Below are positions 42,300 to 54,100 of a stretch of 64,000 nucleotides of DNA, one piece after another. Numbering within the stretch: position 1 is the first letter of the stretch; every line of letters begins with the position of its first letter. Position numbers and translations under genes: made by a program. Source of the stretch: Fusarium oxysporum f. sp. lycopersici 4287 (lineage: Eukaryota; Ascomycota; Sordariomycetes; Hypocreales; Nectriaceae); NCBI RefSeq assembly GCF_000149955.1, contig NC_030987.1, positions 5,338,853 to 5,402,852 of the forward strand. The letters run 5' to 3'. Under the pieces are notes generated by a model. The model did not search any database and was not told the origin of the DNA. It was given only the letters and a program-made list of their open reading frames with translations.

Positions 42300-45200
42300 T
42301 CCAGCATATCAATTAATTGGAACCAGACAAGATGTGGAGACTACGAGACAACCATTGACTTGGTTCTGGCTTCCGAGGAGCTTGCAGACGCAAACATCAA
42401 ATGCACGATACATGGTACGGAGCACGGCTCAGATCATTGCATAATAGAGACTGTATTTGACATTTCAGTCCCGGCGCCGAAACAGGAAGAAAGACTTCGG
42501 TTCAAGAATGCACCTTAGAAGGAGATTAATAGCAGGATTATAGACATGCTGAGAGTTAGGCCAGTAAAAAATACAGTGCAGCAGAAAACAGACAGGTTAG
42601 TGTCGGCTATGCTAGAAGCAGTCCAAGCACTAACACCCAGAGTTAAACTATTGCTATATATAAAGCAGCGGTAGACCTACGACCTTATATAGCTGCGGCA
42701 TATATATATATACTAGAGAAATCAAGCCTAAGCCTTAAGGCCGGTAAGATAGAATGCTAAAGATCTAGAAAACACAGTAAAGGTTATAGCAAAGTAGTAT
42801 TATAATACTATCTAATAATATAAGAATAGCTACTAGAAGAAGTTTTTAGTAGATAATAATTATATCTATAAAGCAGCTAAGTATATAAAGTATAGGAATA
42901 ATACAGCTTTTAGGAAAGTACTTTAATTTAATAAAGTAGATAAAATAAAAATAATAAATTATTAAGAATAAGCTAAAGAGCTTCTAGCTAAGTTCTTCCT
43001 GCTATTACTAAATAATATTAAGGATAAAGAACTATAATATTAGAGAGCCCTTATAATAATACCAGACCTAACTTTAGAGGAAATAAAGTATTAAATATAG
43101 GCAATAAAGTTATAGAAGGCGCCAGGAGAAGACAGATTATTAATAATTATCTAGAAGTAGATCTAGCTATTAGTTAAATATAATATCCTTAATATCTTTT
43201 AAATATTACTAAAAGAAGGCATTATACTAAGATAGTAGAAATATACTTAAATTATCTTACTTAAGAAGCTAGGTAAAAATAATTATATAATTATAAAAGC
43301 CTAGAGACTAATCTTACTTCTTACTATACTAGGTAAGGTATTAGAGTTAGTTATTACCGAGAGGATCTCCTATGCAGTTAAGACTTATAGGCTTCTTCTG
43401 ACTAACTACTTTAGTATATATAAGCAGTAGTTAGCAGAGCAGGCCCTTATACTTCTATAGGAATATATTTTCTTAATATAGCGCTTATATTATATTATAA
43501 GTCTTATTAGCTTTAATATATAGGGCATATATAATAGTATATTTAAGGAGAGATTATTATAGTAAATAAAAGCAAGAGGGATCCCTAAAGGGATTTTATA
43601 CTAGGTAGATATATTTTGCTTTAAGCGAACTGCAATTATTATAATTAATAAATAAAGTTCTAAGAGCAGGTCTTTTCTATAAGTAGGACTCCTATAAGGA
43701 TCACCCTTATTATTAATGCTATTCTTATTCTTTAATATAAATCTAGTATAGACTTAAATTAATAGGAATAGCAGAGCTATTATATTTATTAATAATTATA
43801 TAGTATAGGCATCTGGGCCTATAGCCTAGAGTAATTAGAGAGGAATATAAGTAATAATTAATAAGGCTCTGGACTAGGAGAAGCGCAGCAGTGTAATATT
43901 TAAAGCGGAAAAGATAGCAATTATATACTTTACTAGATATATAGGCAGAGTAAACTAGGAACTATTATTATTAAGGGCAAGAAAGTCTCTCCTAAAGACT
44001 AAGTTAAGGTCCTTAGGGTTATTATAGACTTATATCTGTATTATATATAGTATATAGCTAGGGCAGCGACTAGGGGCCTAGAAGCTATAATGGAACTAAA
44101 ATGCCTAAAGGGGATAGCTCTCTTAATAATAAGATAGCTCTTTATAGCTATAGTAGCTCTCGTGGTAGACTATGCCTTTAATATCTAGATATATATATAT
44201 ATATAAAATGATATTAGCATATGCTATTTATTAAGTATAAAGAGTAGGAGTATAAGCAGTTATAGGATTATTTATAAGCATGGCTATAGGGGTAGCTAAA
44301 GCAGAAGCTTATATAGCAACTATTTATAAATAGTTCTAGAGGAGAGTAAGTAAACTTTAGGTAGAGATTTATATACTGCTGTAAATTAATCTAATTAGAA
44401 ACCTCCTATAAAGGATTAAAGCTTTTTGGCGCTTTATATCTCCTCTAAGATGTATTATAGATATATGCAGAGAGCTACTAAGAAAAACTATAGAAGTTAT
44501 TTAGCTGTTTGCCCTTGTACTATAGGAGTTATATATATAAGCCGTGCTAAGCAGATAGGAAGGGGAAGACAAAGACTAGATTAAAGAACTAACTAAAGCA
44601 GAATAGGCGGTTAGAATAGTAATAAGCAGCTCTGAGAGGAATAATCTCGTTGGTATAGGAGGAACCGTTTGGATTCCTATATCTATGGCAAGGGCCAGTA
44701 AGATTATTAAGAACTTTTCGGTTATATTAGGCATAAGAGAAGAATATAACCCCTATGCAGCCGAATTAGTAGCTATTACCTATAGGCTTAACTATCTCCT
44801 AGAGATAAAGTATTAAGTTATTATAATCTTAATAAGTAATAGATTAGCAGCATAAGCTATAGGAAATCCTTGCTAATAATTAGGCCAAAGCCATATTCGG
44901 AGGATATATAATACTATAAGGAAGCTCCAAGAAGATGAAAATAGAGTTAATCTTATCTGGCTATTATCTGGTGGCGAACTTAAAATCCAGAAGATAGCTA
45001 AGATATTAGCCTGTTATGTAACCGAGCTATATATTATGCTAAGAAAAGGGGCAATTAAAGCAAAGTCTATAATTCTTAGTAGAATAAGGGCAGGCTTGCA
45101 GAATAAGAGAAAGCTACTAGAGGGAGTTAGTAGGCATTTAAAGAAGGCTGACCTAGCTCTACCTAGAAAACACACTAGGCTGCTCTCTAATCAGCTATTA

Positions 45201-45780
45201 TAGAAAGAAGCCAGCGTGTTAGCATAGCTTAGAACCGGAATGGCGCGACTAAATGGTTATCTCTATTAGATTAAAGCAGCACTAATAGATAAATATCTAT
45301 GCAGATAGGCAAAGGAAATAATAAAGCACTTTCTCTTTCGATGCATAAAATGGATAGTATAGCGCAAGGAGATAATATCCAAATGTGGAGAAGAAAAGCA
45401 TGGCAACCTAGGAGGCAAGGCAGTGTCGGATAGATAGAAATAGGCACCAAATATGGAAGCAATGCAAGCCATGATTAGATTTGTAATCGCTATAGGTCAC
45501 CTAGAGCAGATATAATAACACTACTTACTTATAAATTGCTAAAATATATCTACTAATAACAGCTACCCTCGTGTAACCAATAGCAAATACTGCTTTAGTC
45601 GCCGAAGATAGGAAACTAAATACTTGGAGGAATTAGGCTTTAAGTTAATCTGCTACTATTAACTAATACGGGGATCTAGAAGGAGAATAATAAAGAGACA
45701 AAGAAGAATAAGGCAGGAAACGTAGGGGCTCTGCGAGATTAAGGTATTAATTGGCGAAATGTATATATTTTAGTTTTAGA
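42300..45780 (+). mobile_element. Tad-like LINE, copy B (5'-truncated, heavily RIP-mutated)
   Basis: It begins within ORF2 at the endonuclease C-terminus (TTIDLVLASEELADANIKC near 42350) and parallels copy A at constant offset to about 43885. It then continues beyond copy A through the rest of reverse transcriptase and RNase H (VGIGGTVWIPISMARASKII near 44655, NPYAAELVAITYRLNYLLE near 44750) to the C-terminal tail (QLRTGMARLNGYL near 45230, HFLFRCIKW near 45330, NMEAMQAMIRFVIAIGHLEQ near 45460). A 3' untranslated part follows to about 45780. Almost every stop is TAG/TAA where copy A or the family has CAG, CAA or TGG. Confidence 0.85.
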
Positions 45781-45783
45781 GCC

Positions 45784-47209
45784 CTATGGGCGGTGGCCTA
45801 CCGGGCGTAATAGATCTGTCTGCCTGACTACTAGAGACTCTGAGATTGGTTGACGTTTTATAGCCAAGCAGTCGTCGATACGCCCATAGTCTCGACACGA
45901 TAGCAACGAGTGCAATAAAGACTCACACAAATGGTAANNNNNNNNNNNNNNNNNNNNNNNNNNNNNNNNNNNNNNNNNNNNNNNNNNNNNNNNNNNNNNN
46001 NNNNNNNNNNNNNNNNNNNNNNNNNNNNNNNNNNNNNNNNNNNNNNCCCCAAACCCCCCAAAAATCTTAAAATAGAAAGGTGCAGGGGCACGAAAAGTGG
46101 TATTGGATGCCATTACCAGTGGTATTTGGTACAGTAGGGTTTGTGCTCGAATATGAAGGTTGTGTTCGCTGTCTTTTCTGCTGGGGCTGGCTCTCCTCGT
46201 TTTGTGAGTCCCAGCCATAGTCACGCTTCCTATCTTGGAATGTGGCATGGGCTGCTCGTCCCCTAGTAGCTTCGGTGGTGCCATTGTTCTGAATTGCCTA
46301 ATACAGAATCCGATAAGTGATCTTCCTCTCGGAGAGGGTTAGGTTGAGCTTGCGGAAGGTCCTGAGAGCTCTGTTCGTTGTATTCTGAGCTTTCTGAACA
46401 ATAGTGGCATCATCATTTTGATCATTTTCGTCCTCTTCAGAATCAGCCGAGCTTGCAACGGTGATAGAGCCGTTACTGGCATGGTCAGGATTAATCTCGT
46501 TAAGCGCGGTGAGAAACACGTTTAAGATCTTCTTCATTATTTTTGCTGCCTCTTTAATGAGGTTCTTCTTGTTCTTAACCTGAGCTTCTTTGGACTTTAT
46601 ATAGTTGTAGAACGGTAGGTTGACTTTATGAGATGCTTTAATGAACGCATTACAAATCTGTGACTCACTGAGATTCTCGATCTTATAACGCTTGGCGTTG
46701 CTGACGAGAGCAGGCCAGCGGCTAAGCCATTTGTCAAGACTAGTGCTGCCAGGGCCTTTCTTAAGCGATTCGAACTCGGTCCTGATATTCTGGTTCTGAT
46801 CTTTCGCGATGGGTTAGATGCTATCAGCCAGCGCGATGAGTTTGCCGCGGATGTTATGGATTCCGAGGTAGTGTTGCTTGAACTCCTGACACACCGTGAG
46901 GTTGATGCGATTAGAGACCTTGTTATATTTCTTCTTCTTGCTCTCGTAGATAGCCTGGAGGCTGTGGTATTTCTGGATCGTATCCTTGCTCGCTGAGTCT
47001 GATAGTTTGGTCGCAGTAAAGACCAGGTTTTCGATCCCTTCTGGATCACAATAGTTCCAGACATCATTACGCACAATAAGGTCCTCGATAGAATTAATCC
47101 AGTTCGTCCAGTCTTCACGGGCGTTGAGCATATCGAGGTTATGGTCGTTGATCAACATCTTGTGTTTGACGTTTTTTTTTTTTTTCGGTAAAGGGAATGT
47201 TAACTTCAC
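45784..47209 (-). pseudogene. Ty1/copia-type gag, broken
   Basis: The minus frame from 47209 reads MKLTFPLPKKKKNVKHKMLI, then LNAREDWTNWINSIEDLIV and VWNYCDPEGIENLVFTATKL, the opening of a fungal Copia Gag. After a TAG near 46815 it continues TSLDKWLSRWPALVSNAKRY, LPFYNYIKSKEAQVKNKKNL and a Ser/Asp/Glu-rich stretch (SSADSEEDENDQND), up to a TAA near 46298. A further frame runs toward the N gap (45938-46046) and ends CLAIKRQPISESLVVRQTDL. A poly-A/T run of about 15 near the start encodes KKKKN. Protease, integrase and reverse transcriptase do not follow, so the element is incomplete here. Confidence 0.7.
45938..46046. other. Assembly gap (109 N)
   Basis: 109 N within the Copia gag relic. Confidence 0.98.
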
Positions 47210-47831
47210 TTTTTAATTGACTTCTATTTAATGCGTTAGCTTCCTTTTAATTGAAATCATTACGAAAATATCAGTGTTTCTGAGTCTTCTCTGTAAGATC
47301 TTGTTGCTGCTTTCGCGGCTGGTGATGAACCCCGCAGTAAGCATAATGCAACCGGTCCAACTTCGTTCCGGTTTCTCTGAAGAGAATTTCCTGTCAGAAG
47401 AAGGATTTCATTGCGTCCAGGTTGACAGGAAAGCTGGTAATGGTGATAAATATCGCGTGCGACGTAGCGGAAGAGTCTCCGGGCTCATAACTGTCGCACT
47501 GGATGTGCTTAAAATGGATTGAAGGTCGGGTCATTCATAATGAGCAGCAGTAGTGAGTTGATTTGTTTTATCTTCTGTGTGGGGTATTCCATCCCCCAGG
47601 TTTTACTTTAAATCATCCAGCTTGATTACTAAGGGCTGTTATTGCTGAGGATCATTGAGACCATGCCCGGCCTGCGACACGACACGTGCACGCGCGCCCA
47701 CGCTCAACGCTTAATTACGATCTCCCCCTCCACCTCGAACCCTCCTCGAAGAACTCTCGCCCACAATCGAGCACTCGATATTCGAGTACATGTGCTCTTG
47801 ATCGCTCACACACGAGTGCCGCGACGGCATC
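47210..47831. promoter_or_regulatory. Upstream region of the TOR gene; contains a patch of prokaryote-like sequence
   Basis: 47640-47831 is GC-rich and probably the TOR promoter/5' untranslated region; it holds ACACGTGC (about 47682), an E-box-like core. 47250-47520 carries an open frame reading MNPAVSIMQPVQLRSGFSEE and VDRKAGNGDKYRVRRSGRVS, then LITVALDVLKMD and stop. Its composition and codon use look unlike both the fungal genes and the RIP DNA around it. I do not recognise it. Confidence 0.3.
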
Positions 47832-49104
47832 ATGGCGCAGGCACAGCATGTCGCCTTGGAGCGACTGGAGCAAATCTCCCGCGGTCTTCGATCAAGGTCG
47901 GTTTCACCATGTGACGATTGGTAGGGCAAGGGGCCTAATATTTCCACAGAACAAGCGACGATTTGCGAAAACGATCCGCCGTACAGCTTCGCGAGCTTGT
48001 AGCTGTTTGTCATCGAGACCTTAGCCCTGAACAATTTCAGGTTTTCTACAACTCAGTCAACAACAAGATTACACAGCTCATTACACATGGGAGCGACTCG
48101 TCCGAGCGACTCGGAGGCATCTACGCCCTTGATGCGCTTATTGATTTCGAAGGCGTCGACGTCGGTGTCAAATACACGCGTTTCACACAGAATCTTAAGA
48201 CGATCCTTCGAGGCAAGGACATCAACCCTATGCAACCAGCTGCGATCGCGCTTGGAAAACTATGTCGACCTGGTGGATCAATGATCTCGGAAGTGGTGGA
48301 CTCGGAGGTCAACACAGCTCTCGAATGGCTACAGAATGAACGCGTGGAGGAGCGACGGTACAGCGCAGTCCTCGTCCTGCGCGAATTGGCCCGAAGCGCC
48401 CCGACACTGATGTATCAATACATCCCGACAATCTTCGACTGGATCTGGATAGGACTTCGAGACACTCGGCAGCTTATTCGGGCAACGTCGGCGGATACAG
48501 TTAGCGCCTGCTTCCGAATCCTTCGCGAACGAGGCCAGGAGATGAAGCAACTCTGGATGAGTAAGATTTACAACGAGTCGAAAGCAGGTCTCAAGGTCAA
48601 CACGGTCGAATCGATTCACGGTTCGTTGCTGGTTCTCAAGGAACTGCTCGAGCAGGGAGCTATGTACATGCAGGAACATTATCAAGAAGCATGTGAAATT
48701 GCCTTTAAGCACAAAGATCACAGAGATCCCACCATTCGAAAGACTGTGGTTCTTCTGATCCCAGATCTTGCCAGCTACTCACCAGCTGACTTTGCGCATA
48801 CTTGGCTACACAAATTCATGGTATATCTATCAGGCATGCTGAAGAAAGACAAGGAGCGAAATGATGCCTTCCTTGCAATTGGTAACATTGCCAATTCGGT
48901 CAAGAGCGCCATTGCTCCGTACCTCGATGGTGTCTTGATCTATGTGCGAGAAGGTCTCAGCGTTCAGTCTCGCAAGAGAGGTTCAGTCAACCCGGTATTT
49001 GACTGTATCAGTCGTCTTGCTGTAGCTGTCGGCCAGACGCTGAGCAAATACATGGAGGCACTTCTGGATCCCATCTTTGCGTGCGACCTCACCCCCAAGC
49101 TTAC
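47832..49104 (+). pseudogene. tor: TOR kinase, 5' part (N-terminal HEAT repeats); gene interrupted downstream
   Basis: Exon 1 (47832-47896) starts MAQAQHVALERLEQISRGLR. The intron 47897-47949 has GTCGGT and CACAG ends; exon 2 continues from 47950 to the N gap. The protein reads TSDDLRKRSAVQLRELVAVC, YALDALIDFEGVDVG, AAIALGKLCRPGGSM, VEERRYSAVLVLRELARSAP and so on to YMEALLDPIFACDLTPKL, the N-terminal HEAT array of fungal TOR. No stop or RIP change is visible in about 400 codons. TOR is the catalytic subunit of TORC1/TORC2, controlling growth with nutrients. The coding sequence resumes only at about 56080, after an N gap, AT-rich DNA and a Helitron, so this locus as assembled cannot give a contiguous TOR mRNA. 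Confidence 0.9.
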
Positions 49105-49673
49105 NNNNNNNNNNNNNNNNNNNNNNNNNNNNNNNNNNNNNNNNNNNNNNNNNNNNNNNNNNNNNNNNNNNNNNNNNNNNNNNNNNNNNNNNNNNNNNNN
49201 NNNNNNNNNNNNNNNNNNNNNNNNNNNNNNNNNNNNNNNNNNNNNNNNNNNNNNNNNNNNNNNNNNNNNNNNNNNNNNNNNNNNNNNNNNNNNNNNNNNN
49301 NNNNNNNNNNNNNNNNNNNNNNNNNNNNNNNNNNNNNNNNNNNNNNNNNNNNNNNNNNNNNNNNNNNNNNNNNNNNNNNNNNNNNNNNNNNNNNNNNNNN
49401 NNNNNNNNNNNNNNNNNNNNNNNNNNNNNNNNNNNNNNNNNNNNNNNNNNNNNNNNNNNNNNNNNNNNNNNNNNNNNNNNNNNNNNNNNNNNNNNNNNNN
49501 NNNNNNNNNNNNNNNNNNNNNNNNNNNNNNNNNNNNNNNNNNNNNNNNNNNNNNNNNNNNNNNNNNNNNNNNNNNNNNNNNNNNNNNNNNNNNNNNNNNN
49601 NNNNNNNNNNNNNNNNNNNNNNNNNNNNNNNNNNNNNNNNNNNNNNNNNNNNNNNNNNNNNNNNNNNNNNNNN
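49105..49673. other. Assembly gap (569 N) inside the TOR gene
   Basis: 569 N. From the known length of TOR HEAT arrays, roughly 200-250 residues are missing between the two TOR parts. The gap is about the size needed to hold most of that, but the AT-rich flank at 49674 must then begin after it. Confidence 0.98.
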
Positions 49674-49955
49674 AAAGTATTATATCTCTTAATAGTAGAT
49701 TTAATATATATTAGGCTTAATTAATATAAAGAAGTTTTATTAATAGCTAGTAAGCTAGAATTTATAAAAGTATAAATAAATATAATTTATATATTAAAGG
49801 TAATAACTATATAATTATAGTTATAATTATAATTTTTATAGTAAGATTAAAATTAAGGTTATAATCCTATATAGGTAATTATAATTAAGAGTATAATTAT
49901 ATTAAAGGTCTTTAGTAATAGGTTAAAGAATATAAGGTATATATAATATAACTGC
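49674..49955. other. AT-rich segment between gap and Helitron
   Basis: About 280 bp of extremely AT-rich sequence with stops in all frames, like the RIP-mutated repeats elsewhere. It is not TOR coding sequence and not like the GC-balanced Helitron. Either a fragment of another transposon inserted beside the Helitron or a misjoined contig end. Confidence 0.6.
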
Positions 49956-49965
49956 AGGGTTTATT

Positions 49966-49976
49966 CAGCCGAAGGC
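49966..49976 (+). repeat. Helitron 5' inverted repeat
   Basis: CAGCCGAAGGC, the exact reverse complement of 56021-56031. With the next bases (TG) it also forms a small self-hairpin CAGCC-GAA-GGCTG. Confidence 0.75.
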
Positions 49977-51047
49977 TGACTCTACATTAATTCATAAGTT
50001 TTCCCGAGTAATGAGGGTTTGGTGCAGACAGGGATAAATAAGTTTCTCGGAATCTGATTGGTCCAGATTTTGTATGGCCAGCCGCGAAAGAACGCGCAAC
50101 TGGCTGATGGCACCAAAAGAGTGGGGCCAATCGGTGCTGGCCCCTGAAAGGCTCACGCGGAGTGCCGGCAGCTTGCGTCCATTTGGAATTGTTTGTTTAC
50201 TCAGTACTGTGCCAGTACCACGCGTTCAATTCATCTCCCCAATTCGACAGGTCTCGATATGGCCTCGTTGATTGAGTAATGGATATCGGTCTCAACCCCG
50301 AAGAGCTCTCTACTGATTTACTCTTCGTTGTTTGTGCTCGTTGTGGGGAGGAGAGACCGGAGAGTGCCTTCAGAGCAAAGAGGCAGTCTGCTGGGCAAAC
50401 TAAGCAATGCATAGACTGCCGTAACCAGCGCGTTTCTCATGTAAGTTCTGCCTTCCTCGTCTATAAGTCTCTTAACCCTCATCAAATGAAGCATTCTAGA
50501 TCCAAAGTCGTGCTCCAGACGCTGCGGAACATTGCACTTCGTCCATCCTCACCTGGCAGACCTGCCACGAAGAGAACCGAAGGAGATGCTGGCCTATCGC
50601 CTCCCAACGAGAGATCCGGAACCCAGCCTACATCGCCAGAGAAGCTACGGCAACTTCATACAGCTAGGAGTTTATTCGGAGAGTCAATTAGCCAGCCGCA
50701 CGTAGTGCTAGGGACGCCAATTCCACCAACCCAACAAAGCTCGCGGCTCTTCCGGGCTCTAGCTCCGTCACCGCCTGTGCAGCCAACGACCCATCCACTC
50801 GTCTCACATTCTGATCCATCTACTCTTCGAAGCAGCACACCTGGTGTGGATTACCCTTACTTGGCCACCAGGTTCCACAAGGGGGGGAAGGACTCGCAAG
50901 ATGATTCCTTGAAGGCTGGGGCGAGGGCCAAGCTGGCTGTTATCCAGCGCGACCATCGTTCACGACGCCGTGCAGGGGAGACTGTGTCACTGACTCCCAC
51001 AATATCTCAACTTGGCTTCTTGGAAGATTTTGAGGGTCCTGGAGAAG

Positions 51048-51100
51048 GTATCCTTGTTCTGTGGCCCCAGTAGTTTGTTCAGGCTAACCACGGAACGTAG
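51048..51100 (+). other. Intron in the Helitron Rep/helicase gene
   Basis: 53 bp, donor GTATCC, branch-like GGCTAAC 13 nt before the acceptor GTAG. Removal joins ...GPGE to DGSQDQLRPSGF in frame. It contains the stops that separate the two reading frames. Confidence 0.8.
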
Positions 51101-54100
51101 ATGGGAGTCAAGATCAACTACGACCGAGTGGGTTTCTAGATGGGGATGGGATAATCAAGGAAGGGGATGACAGGGGACAGTTCTCTGAATCTGATATTGA
51201 CGCCGATGACTATTTCAACTTGCTGCTTTCACCTGATCGACCACGGAGGTACCTCAAACAATTAGGGGTAGAGTCTGATTCCGATCTAGGGGACGAAGAC
51301 GAGAACGACGATAATGATTGCGTGGATGGAAGCCCTCTTCGCCATCGCTTGCGGCAGCCTTCCGCACAGCTAAGGCGTGGTCGCCGTGGTCCTGCCCCTG
51401 GTACAGGAGGGCGGCCAAGAAAATCTCGAAGGCAAACTCGATCGTCGATGCCGCCACGGCGTATTCGGAGTCCAGTGATAATTCCACCTGAAGAATCGGC
51501 GGTCTTTCATGCGCAAGATCCGGTGTGGAATGGCGACCTTGAGGCTTGCGCCTTGACTGGTCGCGATAAGGCAATCCTCCGCGAGTTCTGGACAAAGCTG
51601 GACAATGACCAAATGCAGTTTTGCGGTCGATGCCGGGAGTGTTGGTTCCAGATGAAGATCGATTGCGATGGCATTTGTGCGCGTTGTTATCGAAAAGATG
51701 AGAAACGCCACCCCGACGAGCCGTACTTCTTCTCTGCGGATAATCAGCTCGACTTTGGCCCTGTACCGGCCCGGTTGCCCCAGCTTACGCCTACCGAAGA
51801 GTCTTTGATTGCTCGTGTTCACGTCCACGTGAACATTATGCTTGTGCGAGGGCAGCAGTACAAGTATCGGGGGCACGTAGTTCACTTTCTCCGTGAGGTT
51901 GGCTTAGTGTACAACCAGCTCCCGCTTCTGCCGCAGGAGTTGAACATTGTATTACTACGTCCTGCCAATACGTCGTCCCACGCAATTCTTAGTCGGCAAT
52001 TCACCCGCCAGTTCCGTGTCCGCCGCCAGCCGGTTGTCATATGGCTAGACTACCTCCGGCGCCATCATCCTGGGTATCGATGCGTCGTCATCGACGAAGA
52101 GAGGCTAAATCAATTGCCCCAAGATGGCAATGTCCTGGATGCCATCCCCCAGAGTCAGGTGGAGGCTGCGGATGTTGGACCCGAGGAAGATCAGGAGGCA
52201 GAGCCTGACCTGGAGGACGAGGCTGCAGTGCCAGACATGTTGGCAAAGGACACGGAGCTCGATGCTCTGCGGTCTATTCTCGCCGGAGAGTCGGAAGCTG
52301 ATTCAGAGCTTTCCACAAGCTTCCAGGCGCAGGCGCAACACGAGCTGCAGCTCCCGAATATACGACACACACCCATTAATGAGTTCAATCGCTCTCATGC
52401 CCTACTCTCCTTGGCGTTTCCCTGCCTCTTTCCTGACGGTAGAGCCGACTTTGTTGAACCTCGATTGCGCTCCATTGATTACAAGGATTACGTCGAGCAC
52501 GCGATGCGCTGGCACGACGGGCGTTTTGCACGCCACCCGACCTTCCGCTTCGTCGCCTTCAACACGCTAATGCGGTCACAAGCACGTTCGCGGTCCAGAT
52601 TCTTCGTGAAGCAACATGATGGGAGACAGCAGCCGCTGACGCGAGAGCAACTTATTCAGGCGCTGGAACACAGCGAGGACCCCGAGGCGCAGGCGCTGAT
52701 CAACTCGATCACAAGGCATGCGGTGTCTATTCGCGGTACGCGTCCATTCTGGAACAAAAAGAGGCAGGACCTCGAGGCCTATGCCTATAACCTTGGTTGT
52801 CCTGGTGCATTCATCACGTTTAGCCCGGCAGATTTACACTGGCGGAGTCTCTACCAGCACATGCCCCAGTATGACGACTGGCTAGCCGCCACCGAGCCGG
52901 AGAGGATGGCTCTATCGCGCCGCCTATTGCGGCAGAACCCTCACATTGCTGCTTTCCACTTCTACCGCCGATACACCCTCTTTCGGGATATCGTGCTAAG
53001 TAAGAAGTTCAGCATCACAGATTACTGGGATCGGTACGAATGGCAAGGCCGTGGTAGCCCACACAACCACGGCCTGTACTGGATGGATAATTGTCCAGGG
53101 GCCGACATGGAGGACGAAGCGGCTCGTGATGTATTTGCACGCACATGGGGATTCCACGTCACTGCCATTAACCCTGAGCCGAGTAGGACTATGCCTCAGG
53201 GTGAGGGTAATCCCCTGAGCGTGGATCCCCTGAGCGTGGATCCCCTGAGCATAGAGATGACATTCCTGCGGCTCTCACAAATCGTCAACCGCTGCCAGCG
53301 CCACAAGTGCAATACCACGTACTGCTTGCGCGTGAGGAAGAGAACCGGTGATCTGGCGAGGGACATGGAAGGTGCCGCTGCGGATATCGAGGCGGCAAAC
53401 GTTGCCAATCCAGAGAGGGAGTGTCGTTTTGACTTCCCTCGTGCCTTGCGGGAGCTGGCCGCAGTGATCAGGAAGGAAGGCAGGTCGTACTATGTCTTTG
53501 AGGCGGCCCGGAATGACAGCCTCATGAATAACTTCAATCCTGCGATTATCCTAGGCTGGCTAGCCAATATCGACATATCTCCTTGCACCAGCTTACAGGC
53601 GGTTATTACGTACGCTGCGAAGTATTGCAGTAAATCTGAGAAGAAGACCGAGTCTTTCGCCAGGCTTGCAGACCAGGTCTTGCCTCACACATCGCACGTT
53701 CAGCCCCTGTTGTCCTTCTCCTCTCGCCTGATGAACAAGCTGATTGCCGAGAGAGATTACTCGGCGCAGGAGATTTCCCATCTGCTGCTTAACATTCCGC
53801 TGCAAGAAGGCACCCGTATGGTTGTCACCGTGGACTGCCGTCCGTTGGAGCGACAGGCACGTTCGTATCGTGTGGACGGAGATGTCAACGAGGCCATCGG
53901 CAGCTACAGGAAATATCTAGAGAGAAAGGACCAGCATGAGGATATAACCTATCTCGAATACCTGCAATCGTACAATCTCAACACGTGGAGGAGACTCGCT
54001 GCTCACGCGAAGAAGAGAGTCCTGTCTTACTTCCCTCGATACAAGTCTATGGAGGCCTCTTCCCAGTTTAACGACTTCTGCCGTGTTAAATTGATGATGG

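Noticed and set aside
49077..49724. Long reading frames over 49.1-49.7 kb
   Set aside because: They consist almost wholly of N; they are an artefact of the gap.
50441..50491. A further small intron in the Helitron gene (GTAAGT donor)
   Set aside because: A 51-bp in-frame intron is possible, but the reading is open through it, so there is no need for it and no way to decide without RNA data.
52124..52570. Plus-strand frame of 148 codons inside the Helitron
   Set aside because: Shadow frame of the Rep/helicase coding sequence.
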